The position numbers and the translations under genes are program-made. The notes below the pieces were generated by a model, which ran no database searches, had not been told where the DNA came from, and was given only the letters and a program-made list of their open reading frames with translations. DNA of 64,000 nt, from positions 1-64,000 of the forward strand of contig CAYLYZ010000017.1 of NCBI GenBank assembly GCA_964387885.1. Direction: 5' to 3'. Shown piece after piece: positions 33,933-42,948 of this stretch (position 1 is its first letter; every line of letters begins with the position of its first letter). The stretch is from JABGPL01 sp964387885. GTDB taxonomy: Bacteria; Electryoneota; AABM5-125-24; Hatepunaeales; Hatepunaeaceae.

Positions 33933-34772
33933 TCACCCATCCCACCTTCCCGAGGTCGCCTGGTGAATTAATATTCCTGCAGCAACCGACAGATTAAGTG
34001 ATTCCCCCCGTTTTGCTCCGGGTATCGTTATGGAGTGATCTGCAAGTCTCCGGATTTCGGTTTCAATACCGTGAGCTTCACTACCAAGTATTAATATTCT
34101 TGATCCAGCTCCGGTTATTTTGACTTCCACATTTTCACCGTGAGCATTCGCTGCCCAGATTTTTGCATTATTTGACTTAAATCGCTGAAGTCTATCCGGT
34201 AGATTATCAGTTCGAATTACAGGCAATCTGAATGTGGCACCCATACTTCCACGCAATACTTTTGGACGGTATGGATCGGCCGAATTTGAGCCTATCCAGA
34301 GTTCATCAACTCCAAAATAATCTGCCGTGCGGATTATTCCCCCGAGGTTACCCGGATCTTGTATTAAGGGCAGAACAACTATCAAAGAAAATGGATCACC
34401 GGGATTCCGAAAGATAAAATTGGGCTGCTCAGCGACAGCAACTATTCCCGGAGGAGTCTCAAGGGCAGTCAGGTCGCGCAGAGTACGTGGAGATATCCGG
34501 TGAAACTTTCGAACTCTCTCTTCAAGATGGGCAGTTAACTCATAATTCGTCGATGCAAAAGCCTCCGTTAACCAAACAGCTTCAATTGGATGATCCGCAG
34601 CAATAGCCTCCTCAACCAACTTGATTCCTTCGAGTAGGATACCCTCGGATCCATCGAGCTTTATCTGACGCAAACCCCAACGGATTAGTTTCTTTTCAAA
34701 TTTCGTGACTTCAGTTCTGCTTTTTAATTCTCGAGCAGGTCTATCTGAAGGTCGCTTATTTCCGGGACTCAA
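33933..34772 (-). CDS. SpoU/TrmH-family RNA 2'-O-methyltransferase (RlmB-like)
   Basis: A 279-residue protein with an N-terminal substrate-binding domain (about 25-110, 'ELTAHLEERVRKFHRISPRTLRDL') and a SPOUT knot domain. Motif 1 'QDPGNLGGIIRTADYFGVDE', motif 2 'ILILGSEAHGIE' and motif 3 'SLNLSVAAGILIHQA' match the SpoU family, which methylates ribose 2'-OH in rRNA or tRNA. RlmB-type 23S rRNA modification is likely but the exact target is uncertain. The start is TTG at 34772, two bases after the YjbQ stop. Confidence 0.88.
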   Translation of the reverse strand: MSPGNKRPSDRPARELKSRTEVTKFEKKLIRWGLRQIKLDGSEGILLEGIKLVEEAIAADHPIEAVWLTEAFASTNYELTAHLEERVRKFHRISPRTLRDLTALETPPGIVAVAEQPNFIFRNPGDPFSLIVVLPLIQDPGNLGGIIRTADYFGVDELWIGSNSADPYRPKVLRGSMGATFRLPVIRTDNLPDRLQRFKSNNAKIWAANAHGENVEVKITGAGSRILILGSEAHGIETEIRRLADHSITIPGAKRGESLNLSVAAGILIHQATSGRWDG

Positions 34773-34774
34773 TT

Positions 34775-35197
34775 CTAACTATTACCTATTATTTGGATTA
34801 CAACCCTTCTTTGTCTGGGACGGTTATCAAAATCTGCAAGTACAACCTGTTGCCATGTTCCAAGAATTGGCATAGCATCAACAAAAGGAATTGATAGGGA
34901 GGGTTTAAACAAAGCAGCAAGAACATGTGAAAATCCATTTCCATCATGCCATGTATCATTATGAGCATAACGTGCTGATTTTGGAGCAAGTTTTTCACAC
35001 AATGCCGGAATATCCTTCAGTAGACCGGGTTCATACTCGATGGTTGTAATTCCTGCTGTTGAACCGGGCACAAATACTGTCAATAATCCTTCTTTAATTC
35101 CAGATTTGGCAAGAGCAGAATCTATCTGTCTACTTAAATCAATTATATCCGGAAAACCGTTTGTGTTTAAATTGATGATTTCTGTTTTTATCCCCAT
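34775..35197 (-). CDS. YjbQ (UPF0047) family protein
   Basis: A 140-residue protein of the YjbQ family. Conserved segments are 'TVFVPGSTAGITTIEYEPGLLKD', 'HNDTWHDGNGFSHVLAALF' and 'LGTWQQVVLADFDNRPRQRRVVIQI'. Family members have weak thiamin-phosphate synthase activity in E. coli; the physiological role is unclear. The ATG overlaps the end of the SRPBCC gene by 10 bases and uses its AAGGAAAC as ribosome-binding site. Confidence 0.9.
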   Translation of the reverse strand: MGIKTEIINLNTNGFPDIIDLSRQIDSALAKSGIKEGLLTVFVPGSTAGITTIEYEPGLLKDIPALCEKLAPKSARYAHNDTWHDGNGFSHVLAALFKPSLSIPFVDAMPILGTWQQVVLADFDNRPRQRRVVIQIIGNS

Positions 35198-35742
35198 ACT
35201 GTTTCCTTTTTCATTTCCCCATTCGTCGGATATCTTTTAAGAAGCGATGCTGAAATAATATCTGCCTTCCTTTTTCTCTTGCTCAAGTATTTGTTTTTAA
35301 ATCGTTGGAATGGATTTTTACCAATTTCTCTTTCACGTATGTGAACGGTGCATCCATCCACGCTTTTTAAAATATTGATATCCCATCTGCCAATCGGGTG
35401 AATTCCATCATCCACGGTTTCGAATGCAATATATTGGGGAAATTCGGATTCGACCATCACATAAGATACATTATGGCCGTTCATCTCATACTCTCGCCAT
35501 GTTGGAAAGCTGTCCGCGTTAGAGGGCGGGAGCGATACCAAAAACCTGATATCCGATCTCCATTTTGAGTAACCCGCATAATCTGCCAGTAGGTACCAAA
35601 TTGTGTGTGGTGATTCTTTAAGTTCAATTTCCCTTGAGATATCGTGTTTTTTTGGTATGTTCATACCTGCTAATCCGACAACCGCAACAGATGCGATTAC
35701 AAGCAGTGAAATCATCACGAAAAAGATCCAGACCTTTCTCAT
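35188..35742 (-). CDS. Membrane-anchored SRPBCC-domain protein
   Basis: A 184-residue protein with one N-terminal membrane segment (residues about 5-27, 'FFVMISLLVIASVAVVGLAG') followed by a START/polyketide-cyclase-like (SRPBCC) domain: 'SREIELKESPHTIWYLLADYAGYSKW' and 'GRWDINILKSVDGCTVHIRERE'. Such domains bind hydrophobic ligands. The basic tail ('NKYLSKRKRKAD') may contact lipid. An AAGGAAGG site precedes the ATG. Function unknown. Confidence 0.8.
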   Translation of the reverse strand: MRKVWIFFVMISLLVIASVAVVGLAGMNIPKKHDISREIELKESPHTIWYLLADYAGYSKWRSDIRFLVSLPPSNADSFPTWREYEMNGHNVSYVMVESEFPQYIAFETVDDGIHPIGRWDINILKSVDGCTVHIREREIGKNPFQRFKNKYLSKRKRKADIISASLLKRYPTNGEMKKETVWG

Positions 35743-35774
35743 GAACCTTCCTTAAAAATTTGTTTTTCGATAAT

Positions 35775-37433
35775 TTACTCCCTCATTGGAATTTTAACTT
35801 TAAGACGATGTGCCGTTTCAGCAGCGATGTCATATCCGGCATCAACATGCCTGATTACACCTGTACAAGGATCATTCCAGAGCACTCTCTGGAGCCTTTT
35901 TGCTGCGTCATCGGACCCGTCTGCGACTATTACCTGGCCCGCGTGGAGCGCATAACCTATCCCAACTCCACCACCATGATGATATGACACCCAACTTGCA
36001 CCGGAAACTGCGTTTACAAGGGCGTTAAGCACCGGCCAATCTGCTACAGCATCTGAGCCATCCTTCATGCCTTCCGTTTCCCGATATGGTGAAGCAACAG
36101 ATCCGCAATCAAGGTGATCGCGTCCGATTACTATCGGAGCCTGAAGTTCACCGGATGCAACCATCTCGTTCAGCGCCAGACCAAGTTTATTTCTTTCGCC
36201 AAGGCCCAGCCAACAAATTCGTGTCGGCAGACCCTGGAATTTGACTTTTTCTCCCGCCATTTTAATCCATCTTGCAAGTGCTTTGTCTTCCGGGAAAAGC
36301 TCAAGTACTTTTCGGTCGGTTTTGTAAATGTCTTCCGGATCACCGGAAATTGCAGCCCATCTGAATGGACCTTTACCGAGACAGAACAACGGTCGAATAT
36401 ATGCTGGTACAAATCCCGGGAAATCAAATGCTCTTTCAACATTTCCATGTTCGGAAGCCATGGCTCTGAGGTTATTACCATAATCAAACGTTATCGAACC
36501 TCGATCCATAAGTTCTATCATCCCGCGAACATGAGCAGCCATTGTTGCGTAAGATTCTTTAATATATCTCTTTGGGTCTTTTGCTCGAAGATCCAGAGCC
36601 TCAGCGAAGTTGTAGCCAGTTGGTACATATCCGTTTAACTCATCATGGGCGGAAGTCTGGTCTGTCAAGACTTCCGGGGTTATGTTCCGCTCGATTAACC
36701 TATTTAAAAGATCTACCGCATTGCATAGAACACCTATGGAGACTGCTTCACCACCCTCTTTAGCATCAAGAGACCAGTCAATACCTTCATCTATACTCTC
36801 TGTGCTGCGATCAAGGTATTTTCCCGTTAACCGTCGTTCTATACGTCCCGGATCTATTTCCGCAATCAAAGCAACACCTTCGTTCATGGTCACGGATAGC
36901 GGTTGAGCTCCACCCATACCCCCGAGACCGGCTGTTACGGTTATGGTTCCTTTAAGAGTTGACTTAAACTCCTTTTCGGCAAGAGCCGCAAGAGTTTCAT
37001 ATGTCCCCTGAAGAATGCCCTGTGTTCCGATATAAATCCAGGAACCTGCAGTCATCTGGCCAAACATAATCAAACCCTGTTTCTCGAGCTCTCTGAAATA
37101 ATCCCAGTTTGCCCAATGAGGCACCAGATTAGCATTTGCTATTAAGATTCGTGGAGCATCCTTGTGTGTAGGTACTATCCCAACTGGTTTCCCAGACTGA
37201 ACGAGTAAAGTTTCATCATCTTCAAGACTCATAAGGCTTTCGGCAATTGCACCTGCAGCCTCCCAATTCCGTGCAGCTTTCCCCGTTCCTCCGTATACAA
37301 TTAACTCATCCCGATTTTCAGCAACTTCGGGATCCAGATTATTCAGAAACATGCGTAGAGCGGCCTCCTGAATCCAGCCTTTGCAATTCAGCTTCTTGCC
37401 GTGTGGAGTTTTCCAGTCTCTAATGTCCATCAT
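35775..37433 (-). CDS. hutU: Urocanate hydratase
   Basis: A 552-residue urocanase, full family length, converting urocanate to imidazolone propionate in histidine degradation. The NAD+-binding motif 'TAGLGGMGGAQPLSVTMNEG' (residues about 165-185) and the active-site region 'IGRDHLDCGSVASPYRETEG' with the conserved Cys are present, followed by 'SYHHGGGVGIGYALHAGQ'. An AGGAGAA site precedes ATG-ATG. No hutH, hutI or hutG gene is near, so the rest of the pathway must be elsewhere. Confidence 0.97.
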   Translation of the reverse strand: MMDIRDWKTPHGKKLNCKGWIQEAALRMFLNNLDPEVAENRDELIVYGGTGKAARNWEAAGAIAESLMSLEDDETLLVQSGKPVGIVPTHKDAPRILIANANLVPHWANWDYFRELEKQGLIMFGQMTAGSWIYIGTQGILQGTYETLAALAEKEFKSTLKGTITVTAGLGGMGGAQPLSVTMNEGVALIAEIDPGRIERRLTGKYLDRSTESIDEGIDWSLDAKEGGEAVSIGVLCNAVDLLNRLIERNITPEVLTDQTSAHDELNGYVPTGYNFAEALDLRAKDPKRYIKESYATMAAHVRGMIELMDRGSITFDYGNNLRAMASEHGNVERAFDFPGFVPAYIRPLFCLGKGPFRWAAISGDPEDIYKTDRKVLELFPEDKALARWIKMAGEKVKFQGLPTRICWLGLGERNKLGLALNEMVASGELQAPIVIGRDHLDCGSVASPYRETEGMKDGSDAVADWPVLNALVNAVSGASWVSYHHGGGVGIGYALHAGQVIVADGSDDAAKRLQRVLWNDPCTGVIRHVDAGYDIAAETAHRLKVKIPMRE

Positions 37434-37482
37434 TTCTCCTGCATTAGGTTACAAGTTGTTACAATGTCAAGCAACGTCTTCC

Positions 37483-37553
37483 CGGGTGGACGGACATTCC
37501 CGTCCATCTTTTACATGCTTTCATTCATGCGGACAGGAATGTCCGCACTCCCC
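37483..37553. repeat. GGACGGACATTCC palindromic element, copy 2
   Basis: Same design as 33847-33917: a GTGGACGGACATTCCCGTCC palindrome and a GCGGACAGGAATGTCCGC palindrome ending CACTCCCC. It occupies the gap upstream of hutU. Confidence 0.75.
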
Positions 37554-37609
37554 ATCGATGGGGAGGGTTTGGAATAATAAAACAGCATTTTTCAGTCAGA
37601 CACCTGTAA

Positions 37610-38509
37610 TCAACCTTTTGACGGATCACTAACCGGATTTGTCAATACTCCGATTCCGTCAATCGTGACTTCAACCGTGTCTCCCTCTTGGATTGGTCCT
37701 ACACCAGAAGGAGTACCGGTAGCAATAATATCTCCCACATTCAGGGTAATGTATTTCGTTATTGCTTCAATTAATTCCGGTATTTTCCAGTGCATATCAT
37801 CTAAAGAGCCGTTCTGCTTGATTTCACCATTCACCGTAACTCTGATTCTTTTACCATCCAGTGGTTCAGCTTCATCTGGGGTTACAAGCCAGGGACCGAT
37901 CGGTGCTGAATTGTCCATTGATTTAGCAACAAACCAGGGCCAGCCATGATCTGCAAGCATGCGTTGATGAGCTCTCGCTGTGACATCATTAACAACCGTA
38001 TAAGAATGTACATACTTTAGCGCATCCTCTGCCTTGACACGGCTCACACGTCTGCCGATTACTACCCCCAATTCACCTTCGTGATCGACACGACCAAGTT
38101 CTGAAGGTGAAAAAATTGATTCATTCGGTCCGATGGGACAATTGTCCGTTTTTACAAATATAACGGGATTTTCAGGCAAATTATGACCACCTTCTTTTGC
38201 GTGATCTTCCCAGTTCCTCGCAACACAGATCACCTTACCGGGACGCAACGGAAGTAATGGATTTATTTTTTTTTCATCTAAAATAAATCGCTTTATCCCT
38301 CTGTTCAGAGTACCGAGGTTTTTTCTGATATACTCCGGTTCGAGAGTTCCCCATTTAAGCAGGTGAGTCAGGCAATGATCAGCTTCTAATTCAAGCATTT
38401 CAAGACGAATCCCCTGCGATTCTAAAATTGAGCCATAATCGATCCAACTTTCACCATCATTTATGGCGATGGATGTTTTATCGTTGGAACAAAATCGCAT
38501 TATTTTCAA
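37610..38509 (-). CDS. Fumarylacetoacetate hydrolase family protein
   Basis: A 299-residue FAH-family enzyme. The C-terminal catalytic domain starts at about residue 90 ('KVICVARNWEDHAKE'); metal ligands are in 'DHEGELGVVIGR' and 'VVNDVTARAHQ', and the closing 'GDIIATGTPSGVG' motif is intact. The family hydrolyses or decarboxylates acylpyruvates and related diketo acids. The N-terminal 85 residues form the usual variable cap. Translation probably begins at TTG 38509 behind a GGAG site. The specific substrate is undetermined. Confidence 0.88.
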   Translation of the reverse strand: MKIMRFCSNDKTSIAINDGESWIDYGSILESQGIRLEMLELEADHCLTHLLKWGTLEPEYIRKNLGTLNRGIKRFILDEKKINPLLPLRPGKVICVARNWEDHAKEGGHNLPENPVIFVKTDNCPIGPNESIFSPSELGRVDHEGELGVVIGRRVSRVKAEDALKYVHSYTVVNDVTARAHQRMLADHGWPWFVAKSMDNSAPIGPWLVTPDEAEPLDGKRIRVTVNGEIKQNGSLDDMHWKIPELIEAITKYITLNVGDIIATGTPSGVGPIQEGDTVEVTIDGIGVLTNPVSDPSKG

Positions 38510-38536
38510 TTAAGTGTTCTCCAAGGTTTTAGTAAA

Positions 38537-39199
38537 CTAAAGTTCAAGTTTGTTTTCCCAGACGCAATCTGACCATAACGGACAAGCCTTACATTTCGGG
38601 CTTCTTGCTGTGCATATATTGCGACCAAATTTTAAGAGATTAAGATGAAAAGTGGAAGCCATATTTTCAGGGATTAGGGGCTGAATAGCATAATAGGTCT
38701 TCTCAGCCGAAGCAGATTTTTCTACCCAACCGAGGCGGAGTGAAATTCTGTGAACATGAGTATCCACCGGACATAAATCCCTATCCAATGCAAAAGCCAG
38801 AACAACCGCAGCGGTTTTGACACCTATACCTTTTTGGGATGTCAAGAGTGAGATTGCCTCGTCACTGGACATCTTTCGAATGGGGTCGATGGACAATTCA
38901 CCAAACATGTCGATAACCCAGTTCAGGATGGCTTTCATCCGTGCGGATTTTTGTTTTGAGAGTCCCGCTGATTTTATTGCAGCTTCAATCTCTTCAGTTT
39001 CAGCGTTTCTAACTTCTTCCCATGTTGGAAAACGTCCTCTCAATTTATTATAGGCATTATCCCTGTTTCTGTCGTTGGTATTTTGGGAGAGTAGAGTCAG
39101 CATAAGTTCATCCAGAGGTTTTTTTCGCTTCCAATTTGGAATGCCATACAAATCTTCAAGGACAGAAATTACATTGATAATACTTTTATCTGTGTTCAT
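38537..39199 (-). CDS. nth: Endonuclease III
   Basis: A 220-residue DNA glycosylase/AP lyase for oxidised pyrimidines. The helix-hairpin-helix 'QKGIGVKTAAVVLAFAL' contains the catalytic Lys and 'PVDTHVHRISLRLGW' the catalytic Asp. The iron-sulfur loop 'CTARSPKCKACPLWSDC' has the C-x6-C-x2-C-x5-C spacing of Nth. Length matches the family. The gene is followed after 27 bases by the FAH-family gene and preceded by rfaE1. Confidence 0.93.
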   Translation of the reverse strand: MNTDKSIINVISVLEDLYGIPNWKRKKPLDELMLTLLSQNTNDRNRDNAYNKLRGRFPTWEEVRNAETEEIEAAIKSAGLSKQKSARMKAILNWVIDMFGELSIDPIRKMSSDEAISLLTSQKGIGVKTAAVVLAFALDRDLCPVDTHVHRISLRLGWVEKSASAEKTYYAIQPLIPENMASTFHLNLLKFGRNICTARSPKCKACPLWSDCVWENKLEL

Positions 39200-39225
39200 C
39201 TTTCGTTTTAGTGGTATTGTATTAA

Positions 39226-40215
39226 TTATTTTCGGTTCAGACAGGCATGCCTTAATTTCTCCGGATCCACAGGAACTGCACCAACCTCTGCAATTACAAC
39301 TGCAGCTGCCTGTGTGGCAATATCGACTGCTTCCTCAATTGTTGCACCGCCTGCCAGGGCGGCCATAATGGTCGCAATAACAGTGTCTCCCGCACCTGAG
39401 ACATCATGTATTTTGGTTGCCTGTGTGGGAATGTAATGCAAATTCTCTCCTGAAAAGAGAATCATGCCTTTCGGACCCGCCGTAACCAATAGGTATTCGC
39501 ATTCAAGTTTTTCCTGAACTTCTCGACCGGCAATTTCAATCTGTTCATTATTATTCAGATTTCTACCCAGCGCAGACTCAAGCTCTCTGATGTTTGGTTT
39601 GAAGATTGTTGCACCGGTGTATTCCCAGAAATTATCGAATTTTGGATCCACTCCAACCGGAATATCCTTCGATCTGCACAACTCGATAACATCGTGAATT
39701 AATTGGGGAGACAGAACCCCTTTGTTGTAGTCCTGTAGTATCACCCCATCTATTTTATCAAGATGTTTCTTGAATTTTGCCAGAATTTCATTTGAATCCG
39801 CTTTGTCAATATAGGATGCAGTCTCTCGGTCGATGCGAACTACATGCTGGTTCTGTGCAATTACTCGAGTCTTTACACCGGTTTGCCGTCCTGATAGAGT
39901 CATAATCCCATCATCTGAATAACCATTTCGTTCTAAGAGGCTCCTGAGTAATCCATTTTCCTGATCATCACCCGAAATTCCGAATAGTTTAACATTTGCA
40001 CCAAGGCTGCCAACATTGGCAGCGACGTTGGCCGCACCTCCAAGATTTGAAGATTCACCTTCAATCTCTATGATCGGTACCGGTGCTTCCGGTGAAATCC
40101 GGTCAACTTTCCCCCAAACATAACGATCAACCATCAAGTCACCGACTACGGCAACGGTCTTTTGCTGCATAGTCCGGAAAATATTGTCAAGTTGAGCTGC
40201 GTCGAATTTATCCAT
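39226..40215 (-). CDS. rfaE1: D-glycero-beta-D-manno-heptose-7-phosphate kinase
   Basis: A 329-residue PfkB-family kinase equivalent to the HldE N-terminal domain, making ADP-heptose precursors for lipopolysaccharide. 'VVGDLMVDRYVWGKVDRISPEAPVPI' is the HldE/RfaE signature, 'GGAANVAANVGSLG' follows, and 'VSGAGDTVIATIMAA' contains the catalytic Asp. The cytidylyltransferase domain is absent, so RfaE2 should be elsewhere. I place the start at 40215 behind AAGAGG; the frame is open 13 codons further upstream. It implies a heptose-containing LPS. Confidence 0.93.
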   Translation of the reverse strand: MDKFDAAQLDNIFRTMQQKTVAVVGDLMVDRYVWGKVDRISPEAPVPIIEIEGESSNLGGAANVAANVGSLGANVKLFGISGDDQENGLLRSLLERNGYSDDGIMTLSGRQTGVKTRVIAQNQHVVRIDRETASYIDKADSNEILAKFKKHLDKIDGVILQDYNKGVLSPQLIHDVIELCRSKDIPVGVDPKFDNFWEYTGATIFKPNIRELESALGRNLNNNEQIEIAGREVQEKLECEYLLVTAGPKGMILFSGENLHYIPTQATKIHDVSGAGDTVIATIMAALAGGATIEEAVDIATQAAAVVIAEVGAVPVDPEKLRHACLNRK

Positions 40216-40468
40216 TATTCCTCTTAAAATTTCGTTACCTGTCTCAATATACAATCCAACTCTTAAACAGGCAAGTACTCACCGCGTATATGTGAGTTGA
40301 AAAACTCTCACTGTGGGGGAGGACGGATGTTCCTGTCCGTCAGGAAATCTATTCAGATCAATTAAAATTAACTTTTCATCAATTAATTCTTGACATTTCC
40401 CTTCTATCTCACCAAATTAACGGCATAGAAACTATATAATTAACTTGTTAATAATCAGGCATAAAAAA

Positions 40469-42544
40469 ATGGAAAAATTCCAAAATCTCCTTATCGTTTT
40501 ATGGATCCTTACATTAATCGGTTGTTATGAAGACGATCCATCATCTGCAAGTGAAAACACTGTGCCCGTCAAACCAGATGGCTTGCAGGCTGTAGCTTTA
40601 TCGACTACAGAAATCCTCATCACCTGGGTGGACAACTCTACCAATGAAGATGCATTTATTGTAGAGGCAAGGGAGGCAAACCAGCAAAACTTTACAGAAG
40701 TCTGCAGAACTAATCCGAACATTCGATCATTTACATTGTCAGGCTGCACACCATGCCATACATATTTTTTCAGAGTTTTTGCATACAACAGCTCAGGCAA
40801 TAGCGATTACTCCGAAGTAGTCTCTGTCTCAACTCCCGATCTTCCGCCCTTTGCACCCTCGAATCTTAGGTACAACAATCTTACACTAAACTCCGTCGAA
40901 TTGATCTGGTCTGATAACTCGGATAATGAAGATGGTTTTAGAGTTGACCGGAAACTTGTGGGAGAATATCCGTGGGAGGAAATAGGAATAGCCCTCTCGC
41001 CTGACACGACCTATGAGGATGAGGATCTCCTCAGCGGAAGGGAATACTATTACAAAGTCAGAGCATACAATATAGCAGGAGTATCACCGTATTCAAATCG
41101 CATCACGATAAAAACTCTGACGATTCCGAACGCCCCAACGGGTTTGTGGATTGATATTGTGTCCGACACGCGCCTTAAATTATACTGGAGGGATAACTCG
41201 TCAAATGAGGATGGATTCAGCATCGAGCGTAAAACCGAAGATGATACATCCTGGGCTGAAACAGCAAGGTATAATGCGCGACATACAATCCACACTGAAA
41301 CAGGTCTTCTTCCCAACACGACATACACTTTCAGGCTAAGAGCTTTCAATACAGCGGGATACTCCGACTATTCGAACGAAGCAACCGCCCGAACTCCTGG
41401 ACCACCTGCAGCACCTGAGGCATTAACTGCAACAGTCAACTCAACAGATATGATTGAGTTATCCTGGACTGACAATTCGATTAACGAAACAGGTTTCGGA
41501 CTTTATACAAGTATTGGAGACACGATGGATTTTGAACTACAGTTGACCTTCCCTGAAAACACAACGAGTGCCCATGTTACTGATGACATCCTTTTCACGG
41601 ATTTTTATTACCGTATGTTGGCTTTTAACGATTATGGCAGTTCGGGATGGTCAAATACAGTAAGTGCCAACACAAAAGATCCGATTGTTTTTCTTGGAGG
41701 TTTGAAAATAATAGACGTTTCTACTCCTCAGAATCCATCAATTATTCACTCGTCAGAATTCACCGAAAACGCAAGAGATATTCTTATTTCAGGTAATCGA
41801 GCATTTATTGCTGCCGACAATGACGGACTGATAATGGTAGACATTTCAGATAAATTCGATCCCTCTGTAACAGGAGAATTTCAAACCAATTCCGGAATAT
41901 CAAGCGTTCAGGTAAAAGACAATTACGCGTACATAGCCGGAACACAGAGCGGTTTCCGAATCCTTGATATATCATCTGAAGGCAGCATCGCCGAACTCGG
42001 ATTCCTCGGCAGTCCTGCTTCATCCATTTTCCTGAACGACAGGCATGTATTTCTGGCGTCAACAAATCCAGCGTTGAAGATTATAGATGTCATCGCACCA
42101 ACCCGTCCTGTGCAAATCGGCAGCATTGGTTTCAACGTCTCAGGAACTGATATTTTCGTCACAGACCAATACGCATATCTCACAACCCTCAGACATGGAC
42201 TGAAAGTCTACAGAATCTCCGATCCAACCGACCCATTCGAAACCGGAGTCTTAAACCTTGACCTGAACAGTATTTTTGCCAGTGGAGACTATGCATACGC
42301 GACGTCAACAAATTTCGGTTTGCACATAATCGACATTTCAATCCCCTCTAATCCACATGAAGTCGGTAGAATCCGTACTCCAGGGAATGCGTGGGATGTT
42401 TATGTACTTGGTGATTACGCTTATGTTGCTGATTATTCAGAGGGGCTTCAGGTAATAGATGTGTCCGATCCCACAAATCCATTTCTGTTAGGTTCTGTGG
42501 ACACAAATGGATTTGAGAGGTGCGTTTGGGTGGTGGAGTACTAA
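40469..42544 (+). CDS. FN3 and LVIVD-repeat surface lipoprotein
   Basis: A 691-residue lipoprotein (lipobox LIGC, Cys19 from the ATG at 40469; a TTG at 40445 is possible but less likely). Four fibronectin type III domains occupy about residues 30-410, each with the strand 'DNS.NEDGF' ('ELIWSDNSDNEDGFRVDRK'). A C-terminal propeller of about six LVIVD repeats follows ('GGLKIIDVSTPQNPSII', 'LQVIDVSDPTNPFLLG'). No T9SS tail. TATAAT at 40435-40440 may be its -10 element, with a weak -35. Its TAA stop lies inside a GTGACAGTATAC repeat end. Likely a surface adhesin or binding protein. Confidence 0.85.
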   Translation: MEKFQNLLIVLWILTLIGCYEDDPSSASENTVPVKPDGLQAVALSTTEILITWVDNSTNEDAFIVEAREANQQNFTEVCRTNPNIRSFTLSGCTPCHTYFFRVFAYNSSGNSDYSEVVSVSTPDLPPFAPSNLRYNNLTLNSVELIWSDNSDNEDGFRVDRKLVGEYPWEEIGIALSPDTTYEDEDLLSGREYYYKVRAYNIAGVSPYSNRITIKTLTIPNAPTGLWIDIVSDTRLKLYWRDNSSNEDGFSIERKTEDDTSWAETARYNARHTIHTETGLLPNTTYTFRLRAFNTAGYSDYSNEATARTPGPPAAPEALTATVNSTDMIELSWTDNSINETGFGLYTSIGDTMDFELQLTFPENTTSAHVTDDILFTDFYYRMLAFNDYGSSGWSNTVSANTKDPIVFLGGLKIIDVSTPQNPSIIHSSEFTENARDILISGNRAFIAADNDGLIMVDISDKFDPSVTGEFQTNSGISSVQVKDNYAYIAGTQSGFRILDISSEGSIAELGFLGSPASSIFLNDRHVFLASTNPALKIIDVIAPTRPVQIGSIGFNVSGTDIFVTDQYAYLTTLRHGLKVYRISDPTDPFETGVLNLDLNSIFASGDYAYATSTNFGLHIIDISIPSNPHEVGRIRTPGNAWDVYVLGDYAYVADYSEGLQVIDVSDPTNPFLLGSVDTNGFERCVWVVEY

Positions 42545-42562
42545 TTAAGGTGACAGTATACA
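42541..42562. repeat. Single end of the GTGACAGTATAC repeat family
   Basis: CTAATTAAGGTGACAGTATA matches one terminal repeat of the element at 7974-8088. The TAA stop of the FN3 gene (42542-42544) is part of it. Confidence 0.7.
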
Positions 42563-42592
42563 TAGTTCGAGTTTACAATATTTTTTATTCAG

Positions 42593-42651
42593 GGGAATAT
42601 TTCCCATTTTGGGAAACAATAATTGACATTTTACTTAATTGGGATTAAATT
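42593..42651 (+). promoter_or_regulatory. Promoter and candidate operator of the HigBA module
   Basis: Three alternating half-sites GGGAA (42593-42597), TTCCC (42601-42605) and GGGAA (42611-42615) form two overlapping palindromes, a plausible antitoxin-binding site. A TTGACA (42623-42628), 17 bases, TAAATT (42646-42651) promoter follows. The predicted start point (about 42658) would fall at or after the TTG start codon of higB, so the message may be leaderless or the true promoter lies slightly upstream. Confidence 0.5.
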
Positions 42652-42654
42652 AAA

Positions 42655-42948
42655 TTGAAAGTATTTAAAAGAAAAACCCTCGAATCATTCTGGACAAATC
42701 ACAGTGATTCAAAATCAGCACTTGAAGCCTGGTACAAAGAAGCTAAAATTTCAGATTGGAAGACTCCCAGAGACATTTTGGAAAGATATTCTTCAGCGAG
42801 TGTTTTACCAGGTAACCGTATTAAGTTTAACATCAAAGGAAACCGTTATTGGTTGGTCGTGAAAATTAACTACGAGAAAAAGAATGTATTCATAAAGTTC
42901 ATTGGAACTCATGCTGAATACGATAAAATAAACGCGGAGACTGTTTAA
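42655..42948 (+). CDS. higB: HigB-type mRNA interferase toxin
   Basis: A 97-residue RelE-superfamily toxin of the HigB type: 'KTLESFWTNHSDSKSALEAWYKEAKISDW' is the characteristic N-terminal half, 'NRIKFNIKGNRYWLVVKINYEK' the core sheet and 'VFIKFIGTHAEYDKI' the C-terminal catalytic region with its conserved His and Tyr. It would cleave mRNA on ribosomes. Starts at TTG 42655; family alignment demands this start although no ribosome-binding site is seen. The stop overlaps the antitoxin ATG (TAATG). Confidence 0.92.
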   Translation: MKVFKRKTLESFWTNHSDSKSALEAWYKEAKISDWKTPRDILERYSSASVLPGNRIKFNIKGNRYWLVVKINYEKKNVFIKFIGTHAEYDKINAETV

